Shown piece after piece: positions 1 through 8,005 of a stretch of DNA of 45,459 nt. Each line of letters begins with the position of its first letter. Position 1 is the stretch's first letter. The stretch covers positions 1 through 45,459 of the IMG/VR virus record IMGVR_UViG_3300020733_000026; one strand, given 5' to 3'. A program made the position numbers and the translations under genes. Source of the DNA: a virus. The notes under the pieces are model-generated. The model saw only the letters and a list, made by a program, of their open reading frames with translations, was not told where the DNA came from and searched no databases.

Positions 1-1
1 C

Positions 2-70
2 GGCAAAATCGGCGTGACAATGGCGAAGCCAAACCCCCACCGTGCCCCGACCCCCCAAATTTATAAGTAA
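2..70 (+). CDS. Possible 3' end of an upstream gene (partial)
   Basis: Frame 2 is open from the window edge to a TAA at 68-70 and would encode about 22 C-terminal residues ending HRAPTPQIYK. Frame 1 is also open until a TAA ending at 66, so the frame choice is not certain. The Pro/Lys-rich end looks like a normal protein tail, and a weak terminator-like element follows at 132-162. The product cannot be named from this fragment. Confidence 0.3.
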   Translation, partial: GKIGVTMAKPNPHRAPTPQIYK

Positions 71-131
71 GGCTCCATAAGTCCTGTAGACTCTCGAACT
101 TACATAAACGATCAGAATTTTTTAAAACCTT

Positions 132-162
132 ACCCCACTGAAGCCTCAAAAAGCGGGTTTTT
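132..162 (+). terminator. Weak candidate intrinsic terminator
   Basis: ACCC (132-135) can pair with GGGT (155-158), and CT/AG can pair inside it with bulges, followed by a run of five T (158-162). The stem is short and imperfect. Its place between a possible upstream gene end and the promoter at 236 is its best support. Confidence 0.25.
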
Positions 163-235
163 AGTAACGCATTTACTTCAACCCCTACGCCTTGCATATA
201 GGAAACACCCCCCCTATAGGATTCCTTACCTCCCC

Positions 236-264
236 TTGCATTTTGTATATCACTTGTGTATAAA
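236..264 (+). promoter_or_regulatory. Sigma70-like promoter for the packaging/head operon
   Basis: TTGCAT (236-241), a spacer of exactly 17 bases, then TATAAA (259-264). Transcription would start near 271, giving a very short leader before the GGGAGA ribosome site (278-283) and the ATG at 287. The 12-mer CTTGTGTATAAA (253-264) recurs exactly at the second promoter (9616-9627). Nothing else is evident in 71-235 apart from the weak terminator and a CCTATAGG palindrome near 213-220. Confidence 0.6.
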
Positions 265-286
265 TTCAACAAACTTGGGAGACCCC

Positions 287-886
287 ATGCAACAGCTACT
301 TCCTGAAATAGATGAATCAGTACCGCTACCACGTAGCGCAACGAACATAGACCTAGACTTATCCCCCCGCGAAGAGATTGAAATGCGGGCGCGGACATTA
401 AAGCTGCTTGCAGAACTAACCAATACCACAATTGAGACGGACGAAGAGGACGAGATCAAGGCCAGACAACTCATGGCCCACGTCAATGCCAACCCCGACT
501 TTGTGCCGGACTTCGATAAATTCTCAAATGGTTCCATCCTTATACTGGCAGAGTTGGTCAAGGCAAACAGTGTCCAGATAGTCCCAGAACTCTCTTCCCT
601 TAAACATTACATAGTCAATAAACTGATATTCGAGGTCGAGTATTCCAAGTCGTCCAAAGATCGCATTGCAGCATTAAAGAGTCTGGGCGAGATCGACGGG
701 GTCGATGCCTTCAAGAAACGAACGGAGACTACCCATCTTATTAAGCCTATCGAGGAAGTCGAGAAAGAACTCATTACCATTCTGGATAACATTGACTACG
801 AAGTGATTGAGGATGGCGAGCCGGTTGAGGATATAGACGGAATGTTGGAACAGCTTCCCGATGAGGAAGGGGAATATACTGAATGA
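287..886 (+). CDS. Probable terminase small subunit
   Basis: This is a 199-residue acidic protein immediately upstream of, and overlapping by ATGA, the large terminase gene. That is the usual place for the small subunit, which recognises DNA and regulates the packaging motor. The start at 287 follows GGGAGA at 278-283; an in-frame ATG at 236 would lie inside the promoter and is rejected. The middle and C-terminal part is helical and charged, with a segment SKSSKDRIAALKSLGEIDGV followed by an FKKRTETTH stretch. That pattern resembles phage small terminases, but no clear helix-turn-helix was recognised. The tail is very acidic (EDGEPVEDIDG...DEEGEYTE). Identity rests mainly on position. Confidence 0.55.
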   Translation: MQQLLPEIDESVPLPRSATNIDLDLSPREEIEMRARTLKLLAELTNTTIETDEEDEIKARQLMAHVNANPDFVPDFDKFSNGSILILAELVKANSVQIVPELSSLKHYIVNKLIFEVEYSKSSKDRIAALKSLGEIDGVDAFKKRTETTHLIKPIEEVEKELITILDNIDYEVIEDGEPVEDIDGMLEQLPDEEGEYTE

Positions 887-2403
887 GTGCGGCGCGTAAA
901 TTATCCCCTGCCGACGTAGCCAAACTAAAGGCCGCTTTGCCCAAGATGAACGAGGAGCAAAAGCGCAAGACCGCCGCCTTGCTGGTGGATTGGTACAAGA
1001 AAACCAACATAGACCGTTCCAAAGATAACTTCATCTCCTTTATTAAGCATGTCTATCCGGGCTACATCGTAGGCCCTCACCACTATAGATTGGCTAAGAT
1101 TTTCGAGGACGTTGCAGAGGGAATTAAGAAGCGCGTGATCGTCAATATTGCACCGCGTCACGGCAAGTCGGAGATGATTAGCTATCTGGCACCTGCGTGG
1201 TTTCTGGGGAAGTACCCCCATAAGAAGGTAATCATGGCCTCCCATACCGCAGACTTGGCGGTGAACTTCGGGCGAAGAGTCAGAAACTTGGTAGCCTCCG
1301 ATGTGTACAAAGAGATATTCCCAGAGGTTGAGTTACAGGCAGACTCCAAGTCGGCCTCGCGTTGGGGAACTAATAAGCAGGGTGAGTACTTTGCCATCGG
1401 TGTCGGCGGTGCGTTGGCAGGTCGGGGTGCTGACCTCTTTATTATTGACGACCCTCACTCCGAGCAGGAGGCAAAGCAGGGCAGACCAGACGTGTTCGAG
1501 CCAGCGTGGGAGTGGTTCCAGTCAGGCCCAATCCAACGGTTGATGCCGGGCGGTGCGATCATTGTGGTGATGACGCGGTGGTCTAAGCTCGACCTTACGG
1601 GTCAGATTATTGACCACATGATGAAGAATGACGACGCAGACGAGTGGGAAGTCGTTGAGTTTCCTGCCATTTTGGATGATAAACCCCTGTGGCCTGAGTT
1701 CTGGTCATTGGATGAGTTGTTGGCTAAAAAAGCCTCAATGGACACGCGCTACTGGCAAGCCCAGTATATGCAGGAGCCGACATCGGAAGAGGGCGCACTT
1801 ATTAAGCGTGAGTGGTGGCTAGTCTGGGAAAAGGATCAGCCTCCCCAGTGTGAGTATATTATTATGAGTCTGGACGCGGCTCAGGAAGCCAATACCCGTG
1901 CGGACTACAATGCGTTGCTGACGTGGGGCGTGTTCTACAACGAAGAAACCAAGATGAACAACATCATCTTGCTGAACGCAATCAAGGAGCGGTTGGAGTA
2001 TCCAGAGCTAAAAGAGCTTGTGCTTCGGGAGTATAAGGAGTGGAACCCCGATACGTTCATCGTCGAAAAGAAGTCAAACGGCGCGACTTTGTACCAAGAG
2101 ATGCGTAGAATGGGCGTTCCGGTGTGGGATTTTACACCGGGCAAAGGACAAGATAAGATAGCCAGAGTTAACGCTATATCAGACCTGTTTAAATCCGGGA
2201 TGGTGTATGCACCTGATCGTAGATGGGCGAGAGAAGTGATTGAGGAATGCAACGACTTCCCAGCAGGTAAAAATGATGACTTGGTTGATAGCACTACTCT
2301 TGCTTTATTACGTTTTAGACAAGGCGGCTTTATTCGGCTGCCTAATGATGAGCCAGAAGAAATTAAGTGGTTCAAGTCAAGTAGACGGAAAGGATATTAC
2401 TAA
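883..2403 (+). CDS. Terminase large subunit (packaging ATPase-nuclease)
   Basis: At 506 residues this is the usual length for a phage TerL, the motor that cuts concatemeric DNA and pumps it through the portal. The N-terminal ATPase shows Walker A PRHGKSE (91-97) and Walker B LFIIDDP (185-191), and the coupling region contains VVMTRWSKLDLTG (228-240). The C-terminal RNase H-like nuclease shows the three expected acidic residues in context: SLDAA (D331), FIVEKK (E395) and NDDLVDS (D466). The R-H-G-K-S loop and overall order fit the T4 gp17-like/Terminase_6 group. The gene overlaps the small subunit by ATGA and the portal gene by TAATG, implying translational coupling. No damage is seen. Confidence 0.97.
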   Translation: MSAARKLSPADVAKLKAALPKMNEEQKRKTAALLVDWYKKTNIDRSKDNFISFIKHVYPGYIVGPHHYRLAKIFEDVAEGIKKRVIVNIAPRHGKSEMISYLAPAWFLGKYPHKKVIMASHTADLAVNFGRRVRNLVASDVYKEIFPEVELQADSKSASRWGTNKQGEYFAIGVGGALAGRGADLFIIDDPHSEQEAKQGRPDVFEPAWEWFQSGPIQRLMPGGAIIVVMTRWSKLDLTGQIIDHMMKNDDADEWEVVEFPAILDDKPLWPEFWSLDELLAKKASMDTRYWQAQYMQEPTSEEGALIKREWWLVWEKDQPPQCEYIIMSLDAAQEANTRADYNALLTWGVFYNEETKMNNIILLNAIKERLEYPELKELVLREYKEWNPDTFIVEKKSNGATLYQEMRRMGVPVWDFTPGKGQDKIARVNAISDLFKSGMVYAPDRRWAREVIEECNDFPAGKNDDLVDSTTLALLRFRQGGFIRLPNDEPEEIKWFKSSRRKGYY

Positions 2404-5132
2404 TGAGTATTGACAAAGCATTATATGAAGCCCCGCAAGGGTTAGGCTCGTTACCAGAAGCGGAACCAATCGAGGTCGAGATCGTTGACCCTGAAGAAGT
2501 AAATATCTCAGGCCCGGGCTTTGAGATGCACATGGAAAAGCGAGAGGCTGATTTCGATGCCAACCTTGCGGAAGTGATTGATGAAGCTACGCTTAAGAGT
2601 TTAGCATATGACTTGTTGGAAGATGTTGAAGATGATATGCGTAGCCGGAAAGACTGGCTCGACATTTATATTAAAGGGCTGAAGTTACTTGGCCTCAAGT
2701 ATGAAGAGCGTAGCGAACCTTGGGCGGGCGCGTCTGGCGTATTCCATCCGTTGCTGATGGAGTCAGCGGTTAAATTCCAAGCCGAACTCATTATGGAGAC
2801 CTTCCCAGCCGCAGGGCCGGTACGCACCGAGATTGTTGGTAAAGAAACTCCAGAGACATTAAAAGCAGCTCAACGTGTTGAAACGGATATGAACTACACG
2901 CTGACGGAAAAGATGCGTGACTACAGACCCGAGCACGAGAGACTGTTATTAGCAACTGCCATATCCGGTAACGCATTTAAAAAGATTTATTTCAACCCAG
3001 CAATTAGTCTCCCTGAAGCACCGTTTATCCCAGCCGAAGACATCATCGTGCCTTATGGTGCTACTAACATCAGCACTGCCGAACGTGTTACGCATCGTAT
3101 GCGTAAGACCAAGAATGAATTGCGTAAGCTACAAGTAGCCGGATTCTACCTTGATATCGACCTTGGCGATCCTGTATTGGTGATGGACGAAGTTGAGAAG
3201 CAGAAAGCCGAAGAACAAGGCATGTCTGCATCGAAAGACGACCGCTATCAACTTCTTGAGATACACGTCGACCTAAACTTAGAGGGTTATGAAGATGTCG
3301 ATAAACATGGAAACCCAACTGGAATTGCCCTTCCCTACGTCGTCACAATTGAAAGAGGAACTTCAAACATCCTCGCCATCAGACGCAACTGGAAAGAAGG
3401 CGACAAGCTCAAGCTCCGTCGACAACATTTCACACATTACGGTTACATACCGGGGTTCGGATTCTATAATTTCGGTCTCATACACCTCGTCGGGGGTCAC
3501 ACGCATACTGCGACCTCCTTACTCCGACAACTTATCGACGCAGGTACTTTGTCAAATCTACCCGGCGGTCTTAAAGCTAAGGGACTCCGTGTTAAAGGCG
3601 ACGACACACCCATTGCACCCGGGGAATTCCGAGACGTAGACCTGCCAAGCGGCGCTATTCGTGACAACATCTTAATGTTGCCGTACAAGGAACCAAGTCA
3701 GGTTCTGATGGCGTTGATGGACAAGGTTGTTGCTGACGGTCGCCAATTCGCGGCTACGGCTGACCTTAATGTGTCGGATATGTCGGCTAATGCGCCGGTG
3801 GGTACCACGTTAGCTATCTTAGAGCGGGTGTTGAAGGTCTCCACAGCGGTACAAGCCCGCATCCACTACACGATGAAGCAAGAGTTTCAACTGCTTGCGG
3901 AAATCATCCGTGATAACACCCCAGAGGACTACGACTATGATCCTGAGACTGGAGATCGTGGTGCCAAGCGTTCTGACTACGATATGGTTAACGTATTGCC
4001 TGTATCCGATCCAAATGCGTCGACTATGGCGCAGCGTGTCATACAGTATCAGGCTGTCATGCAGCTTGCTCAAGCTGCGCCTCAAATATACAATCTACCG
4101 TACCTTCATAAGCAAATGATTGAAGTTCTTGGAATTAAGAATGTCGACAAGATCATTCCGACTAAAGATGATATGCAACCGGTCGATCCGATTTCCGAGA
4201 ACATGGCGCTTATGAACAACAAGCCCGTGAAGGCGTTCATGTACCAAGATCACGAGGCGCATTTACAAGTCCACATGGCGATGTTACATGATCCGGTTTT
4301 GGCTCAAACAATGGGTCAGAATCCGATGGCGCAGCAGATTACTGCGGCTCTTAACGCGCACATGATGGAACACATTGCATATAAGTATCGAAACGATATC
4401 CAGAAACAACTTGGCGTTATGCTGCCCCCGCCCCCTCAATCGGTTACGGCTGGAACGTCAATGCTCGATCAGTCGGACGACCCCGGCTATTTACCGCCAG
4501 AAGAGGAAACCAAAGTCTCGCAGCTCGCGGCTTTGGCAGCGCAACAACTACTGCAAACGAATCAGGCTCAAGCACAACAACAGCAGATTCAACAGCAGAT
4601 GCAAGACCCCATCATTCAGATGCAGCAGCAAGAATTGCAGCTTAAACAGCAGCAGTTACAAATGCAAAACCAACAGGCCCAAGCCGAGCTTCAGATCAAA
4701 CAACAGCAAGTACAGGTGGAATCTCAGGTCAAACAACTTGAGATGCAGATCAGAGCACAGCAATTCCAGTTGGAAGCGCAGCTTAAACAAGCTGAAGCAA
4801 AACGCAAGTCGGTTAAGGACGTTACAGACGCAACGTCTAAGGCAGACGAATTACGACTCAAAGAACATGATATACGTGTCAAACATCAACTCGAAGGCAC
4901 CAAGATCGGTGTCGATGTTGCGAAGCACAAAACCGAGCAGCACCATAGAGGAGTTGAGTTGGGCGTAGATGTTGCGAAGCACAAAGCTGAAATGAAGCAC
5001 AGCAAGTCAGAAGTCGGCATGGACGCTCTGAAACACTTAGCTACGATGCAACATCAGAAAGAGCAAGCGGATGAAAACCGTAAAGCAGAGGCGCAAGCCT
5101 CAGATCAGGAGTCGCAACAACCGGAGGAATAG
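2403..5132 (+). CDS. Portal protein with long Gln-rich C-terminal tail
   Basis: This 909-residue protein follows TerL with a TAATG overlap, the normal place for the dodecameric portal that forms the DNA gate of the capsid. The N-terminal region has the DWLDIYIKGLKLLG and WAGASGVFHPLL (107-118) segments typical of large portals of podovirus-like aquatic phages. The region around 130-200 (FQAELIMETFP, GNAFKKIYFNP) also fits. From about residue 700 the chain becomes a long Gln-rich helix (QAQAQQQQIQQQMQ, then KQQQLQMQNQQ), and it ends with two GVDVAKHKxE-like repeats and a charged tail to 909. This tail of about 200 residues is much longer than in classical portals and probably forms a coiled-coil barrel or crown. 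Confidence 0.9.
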   Translation: MSIDKALYEAPQGLGSLPEAEPIEVEIVDPEEVNISGPGFEMHMEKREADFDANLAEVIDEATLKSLAYDLLEDVEDDMRSRKDWLDIYIKGLKLLGLKYEERSEPWAGASGVFHPLLMESAVKFQAELIMETFPAAGPVRTEIVGKETPETLKAAQRVETDMNYTLTEKMRDYRPEHERLLLATAISGNAFKKIYFNPAISLPEAPFIPAEDIIVPYGATNISTAERVTHRMRKTKNELRKLQVAGFYLDIDLGDPVLVMDEVEKQKAEEQGMSASKDDRYQLLEIHVDLNLEGYEDVDKHGNPTGIALPYVVTIERGTSNILAIRRNWKEGDKLKLRRQHFTHYGYIPGFGFYNFGLIHLVGGHTHTATSLLRQLIDAGTLSNLPGGLKAKGLRVKGDDTPIAPGEFRDVDLPSGAIRDNILMLPYKEPSQVLMALMDKVVADGRQFAATADLNVSDMSANAPVGTTLAILERVLKVSTAVQARIHYTMKQEFQLLAEIIRDNTPEDYDYDPETGDRGAKRSDYDMVNVLPVSDPNASTMAQRVIQYQAVMQLAQAAPQIYNLPYLHKQMIEVLGIKNVDKIIPTKDDMQPVDPISENMALMNNKPVKAFMYQDHEAHLQVHMAMLHDPVLAQTMGQNPMAQQITAALNAHMMEHIAYKYRNDIQKQLGVMLPPPPQSVTAGTSMLDQSDDPGYLPPEEETKVSQLAALAAQQLLQTNQAQAQQQQIQQQMQDPIIQMQQQELQLKQQQLQMQNQQAQAELQIKQQQVQVESQVKQLEMQIRAQQFQLEAQLKQAEAKRKSVKDVTDATSKADELRLKEHDIRVKHQLEGTKIGVDVAKHKTEQHHRGVELGVDVAKHKAEMKHSKSEVGMDALKHLATMQHQKEQADENRKAEAQASDQESQQPEE

Positions 5133-5135
5133 TAA

Positions 5136-5330
5136 ATGCAAACGACTGACGCTGCTGAATATCTCACCAAGAAACTCAAAGAGCAGCGCGAGATTATTAA
5201 GGATGAAGTGATTAGACAGGCTCTTCCACAAGAAGAGTACAGCAGACTACGCGGGGTCACTCAAGGACTTGACTTTGCGGTGCAACTAATTTTAGACCTT
5301 GCAAAAAAAGTGGAGGAAGATGATGGCTGA
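5136..5330 (+). CDS. Small conserved head-region protein, function unknown
   Basis: A 64-residue protein starting three bases after the portal stop, with GGAGG at 5123-5127 as ribosome site. It is helical and charged, with LTKKLKEQREIIKDEV near the N-terminus and LRGVTQGLDFAVQLILDLAKK near the C-terminus. Small helical proteins in this slot are common in related phages. Its last codons overlap the start of the GroES-like gene, so the two are probably co-translated. No enzymatic motif or membrane segment is seen. Confidence 0.75.
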   Translation: MQTTDAAEYLTKKLKEQREIIKDEVIRQALPQEEYSRLRGVTQGLDFAVQLILDLAKKVEEDDG

Positions 5331-5712
5331 TATAGATGTCGATAAGACAATGAGTGAAGCGGAACGGAAAGCAAAACAGCTTCCTGAACCGACTGGATAC
5401 CATATTTTATGTATGGTTCCTAAGATCGAAGATACGTTTGGCGACAGCGTCATCGTAAAGTCTGATAGGACGGTAAACATCGAAGAACAGACAACACTTG
5501 TGTTGTTCGTAGCTAAGGTCGGGCCGGATGCCTACAAAGACAAGAAGCGGTTCCCTTCAGGGCCGTGGTGTAAAGAAGGCGATTTTATTATCACAAGAGC
5601 TTATGCAGGAACGCGGGTGCGAATCCACGGGACTGAATGGCGCATCATTAACGATGACAGCGTTGACGGCGTTGTCGAAGATCCGCGTGGCATCTCACGC
5701 GCAGGAGGCTAA
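5323..5712 (+). CDS. GroES-like co-chaperonin
   Basis: The 129-residue product resembles a GroES/gp31 chaperonin cap. A first strand GYHILCMVPKI (25-35) is followed by a variable stretch in the mobile-loop position, then LVLFVAKVGPDAY (59-71), EGDFIITRAYAGTRVRIHG (85-103) and EWRIINDDSVDGVVED (105-120). These match the G-x-V-x-x-V-G, GD-x-V and final I-x-x-x-D-I-x-x-V pattern of the family. Extra residues at 72-84 and an N-terminal extension make it longer than host GroES (about 97 residues). The start at 5323 sits seven bases after GGAGG (5312-5316); an upstream TTG is rejected. Placed between portal and scaffold, it probably helps host GroEL fold the capsid protein, as gp31 does for T4. No GroEL gene is in the window. 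Confidence 0.75.
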   Translation: MADIDVDKTMSEAERKAKQLPEPTGYHILCMVPKIEDTFGDSVIVKSDRTVNIEEQTTLVLFVAKVGPDAYKDKKRFPSGPWCKEGDFIITRAYAGTRVRIHGTEWRIINDDSVDGVVEDPRGISRAGG

Positions 5713-5714
5713 AA

Positions 5715-6650
5715 ATGTCGGAAAATCAAGAAGTTAACAACGAAACTGAAGATAGTTTCAAGGTGGAAGTCGAGGACGATACTCCTCCAGAAGATAGAAA
5801 CCGCGCTCCGTTGCCGCCAAAAATTAAGGAGGAACTGGAGAAAGATACTCTTGAAGAGTATTCAGACAAGGTAAAACAACGCCTTTCCCAGATGCGGAAA
5901 TTAGCTCACGACGAGCGCCGCGAGAAAGAAAAGTTTGCCCGTGAGCGGGAAGAAGCCGTACGCTTAGTACAGCACTATCAGAACGAGAATACTCGACTAA
6001 AACAGCGAGTTGGCGTTACTGAAAAGGTGTTTGCTAAAGAGACGACAGAAGCCGCAAACGTCAAGGTACAGGCTGCCGAGGATGCCCTTAAACGAGCATA
6101 CGAAGCGGGGGATCCTGAGAAGTTAGTTAAGGCCCAAAAGGAACTTAACGATGCTCAACTTTTATTAAGAGAGCGATCAAACTTCCGGCCCACTGTACAA
6201 GAGCAAGATTTTAGTGTACAACAGCAACCACAGACCCAAGATTCGCAGCGTGCCAATCAACCTGCCTACGACCAAAAAGCCGTAGCGTGGAGAGACAAAA
6301 ACACGTGGTTCGGCGCAGACGAGGAAATGACTGCGCTTGCGCTGGGTGTGCATGAAAAGTTATTCCGGTCAGGCGTCGACCCAACAAGCGACGATTACTA
6401 CCGACGAATCGACGAGACGATGAGAAAACGCTTCCCCGATTATTTCGGTGAGGAGACGCAAACCCCGGAGTCGGAGCCAGAAAAGCCCGCCCGCAAAGTC
6501 AGCACTGTAGTTGCTCCGGCAACACGGTCTACAAGTTCTTCTAGGCAAGTCCGTATCACAGCTTCTGAAGCTGCAATCGCTAAAAGATTAGGATTAACCC
6601 CTGAAGCTTACGCCCGTGAAAAACTTAAATTGGAGAATACAAATGGCTGA
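5715..6650 (+). CDS. Capsid scaffolding protein
   Basis: A 311-residue, highly charged, largely helical protein two bases after the GroES-like stop, with GGAGG upstream. Residues 1-45 are acidic. A long coiled coil spans about 48-160 (LSQMRKLAHDERREKEKF, then EDALKRAYEAGDPEKLVKAQ). The latter helix with its A-x-D-x-E-K break is a recurrent pattern in scaffolding proteins of aquatic podo- and myoviruses. Residues 160-250 are Gln-rich and linker-like, and the C-terminus is basic with SEAAIAKRLGLTPEAYAREKL, a helix that could bind the capsid protein. Its position upstream of the major capsid gene and its composition support the call; no protease is seen. Confidence 0.75.
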   Translation: MSENQEVNNETEDSFKVEVEDDTPPEDRNRAPLPPKIKEELEKDTLEEYSDKVKQRLSQMRKLAHDERREKEKFAREREEAVRLVQHYQNENTRLKQRVGVTEKVFAKETTEAANVKVQAAEDALKRAYEAGDPEKLVKAQKELNDAQLLLRERSNFRPTVQEQDFSVQQQPQTQDSQRANQPAYDQKAVAWRDKNTWFGADEEMTALALGVHEKLFRSGVDPTSDDYYRRIDETMRKRFPDYFGEETQTPESEPEKPARKVSTVVAPATRSTSSSRQVRITASEAAIAKRLGLTPEAYAREKLKLENTNG

Positions 6651-7104
6651 GAATCGTCAAAATCGTGAGTTAGAAAATCGGAACGCGGCTACTCGTACAG
6701 AGAGCTGGGCACCGCCACAATTACTGCCTGAGCCGAATCCCGTACCGGGCTGGAAGTTCAAGTATATCCGGATTAGTTATATGGGTGCTAATGATCCTAC
6801 TAACGTATCCGCAAGGTTTAGGGAAGGTTGGGAACCTGTAAAGGCTTCTGATGTTCCAGAAATTATGCACTTGGCAGACGAAAATCCGAACAGTCGATTT
6901 AAAGATTGCGTTGAAATTGGTGGTTTGCTTTTGTGCAAGATGCCTGAAGAGCGAGTGAAACAGCGTCGTGCTTACTACGACAATATGAACAAAGCTCAGA
7001 TGGATGGTGTAGACAATAGTTTCCTGCGGGAAAGAGATGGTAGATCGAACATGGATATGTTCACTGATAAAAAATCTACGGTCTCCTTTGGACGTGGGAA
7101 GTAA
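6643..7104 (+). CDS. Conserved head-region protein, function unknown
   Basis: A 153-residue protein overlapping the scaffold gene by eight bases. The ATG at 6643 has GGAG at 6632-6635; a GTG at 6616 is rejected because it lies deep in the scaffold gene without a ribosome site. Features are WKFKYIRISYMGANDPTNVS (about 38-57), FREGWEPVKASDVPE, and a C-terminal helix MPEERVKQRRAYYDNMNKAQ. This arrangement (aromatic strand, FREGWEPV, then C-x-M-P-E-E) resembles proteins found between scaffold and capsid genes in many aquatic phages, but I know no assigned role. It is probably a virion or head-assembly component. Confidence 0.7.
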   Translation: MAENRQNRELENRNAATRTESWAPPQLLPEPNPVPGWKFKYIRISYMGANDPTNVSARFREGWEPVKASDVPEIMHLADENPNSRFKDCVEIGGLLLCKMPEERVKQRRAYYDNMNKAQMDGVDNSFLRERDGRSNMDMFTDKKSTVSFGRGK

Positions 7105-7128
7105 TTTTTAATTTTTTAGGAGACTTCA

Positions 7129-7989
7129 ATGGCATATCCGATTGTTTCGGCCCCATACGGGCTAAAACCGGTTAACCTGTTGGGCGGTCGCGTGTACTCT
7201 GGTTCGACCCGGATGTTCCCGATTGTCAACGGTTATAGCACCAGCTTGTTCAACGGTGACGTTGTTCAGATTGGTACCGGTGGTAACATTGGTAACTTAG
7301 TTGCTTCTGGCTTTAGCTATAACGATAGTTCGGCTATTGCTGGTACGATTGGTATTTTCGTTGGTTGTGAATACAGCACGACCGGCGGCCCAATCTATGG
7401 CAAGAACCGTTATCAATTTTGGCAAGCGAGCACGACTGCTCCCGACGCGCAAGGCTACGTGGTTGATGACCCACAAGCTCTGTTCCGTTGCGTAGTCCTC
7501 TCTGGCGGTGCAACTCAAGGCACGACTATCCAATACGTAAACAATGCGTACATTGGATCGAACGCCTATTACATCCCCGGCGCTGGCTCGACCTTAACTG
7601 GCGACTCGACTGCTGGTGTCGCTATTAGCGCCTCTGCTACTAGCACTTCTAGCATCACTCCGTTGACGAGTTCGGCTCCTTTCCGTATCGTTCAGGTTGT
7701 TCCTGATACGGCGGTTACGGTTGCCCAATCGGCTACTTCCAGTAGCACCACCATCACCCTGTCGGCTGCTAACGCTGCCATTCTTCCGGGTATGGCTGTC
7801 AACGGCCCCGGCATCACCGTCGGTAGCAACACTTATGTAACCACTGTAAACGGAACCACGGTCACGATCAACAAGGCAGTGTCAACTGCTCAAGGTTCGG
7901 CTGTGAACTTCAGCTTTACTGGTTATCCAGAAGTCATCGTTGGCTGGAACGCTGGATATCACAGCTACCAGAACGCGACTGGCGTGTAA
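7129..7989 (+). CDS. Virion structural protein (possible capsid decoration)
   Basis: A 286-residue Ser/Thr/Gly-rich, beta-rich protein with a strong ribosome site (AGGAG at 7117-7121) just before the major capsid gene. The N-terminus has SAPYGLKPVNLLGG (7-20), and GCEYSTTGG and YQFWQAST lie in the middle. The Y-G-L-x-P-V-N opening is widespread in predicted structural proteins next to capsid genes in aquatic phages. Residues about 190-270 (AQSATSSSTTITLSAANAAI, GPGITVGSNTYVTTV) look like a separate Ig-like or fibre-like beta domain. No signal peptide. The role as decoration or accessory capsid protein is inferred from position and composition. Confidence 0.7.
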   Translation: MAYPIVSAPYGLKPVNLLGGRVYSGSTRMFPIVNGYSTSLFNGDVVQIGTGGNIGNLVASGFSYNDSSAIAGTIGIFVGCEYSTTGGPIYGKNRYQFWQASTTAPDAQGYVVDDPQALFRCVVLSGGATQGTTIQYVNNAYIGSNAYYIPGAGSTLTGDSTAGVAISASATSTSSITPLTSSAPFRIVQVVPDTAVTVAQSATSSSTTITLSAANAAILPGMAVNGPGITVGSNTYVTTVNGTTVTINKAVSTAQGSAVNFSFTGYPEVIVGWNAGYHSYQNATGV

Positions 7990-8005
7990 TAGGGAGTAAA
8001 TAAAC

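Noticed and set aside
71-235. Possible tRNA or structured RNA before the first operon
   Set aside because: No cloverleaf, acceptor stem or anticodon arrangement could be built; only a weak hairpin and a palindrome are present.
4375-4968. 197-residue frame on the + strand overlapping the portal tail
   Set aside because: It arises from shifted CAG/CAA repeats of the Gln-rich region (Arg/Ser/Asn-rich product) and overlaps a well supported gene.
5299-5322. Upstream TTG start for the GroES-like protein
   Set aside because: GGAGG at 5312-5316 places the ribosome at 5323, and the extra residues would come from inside the neighbouring gene.
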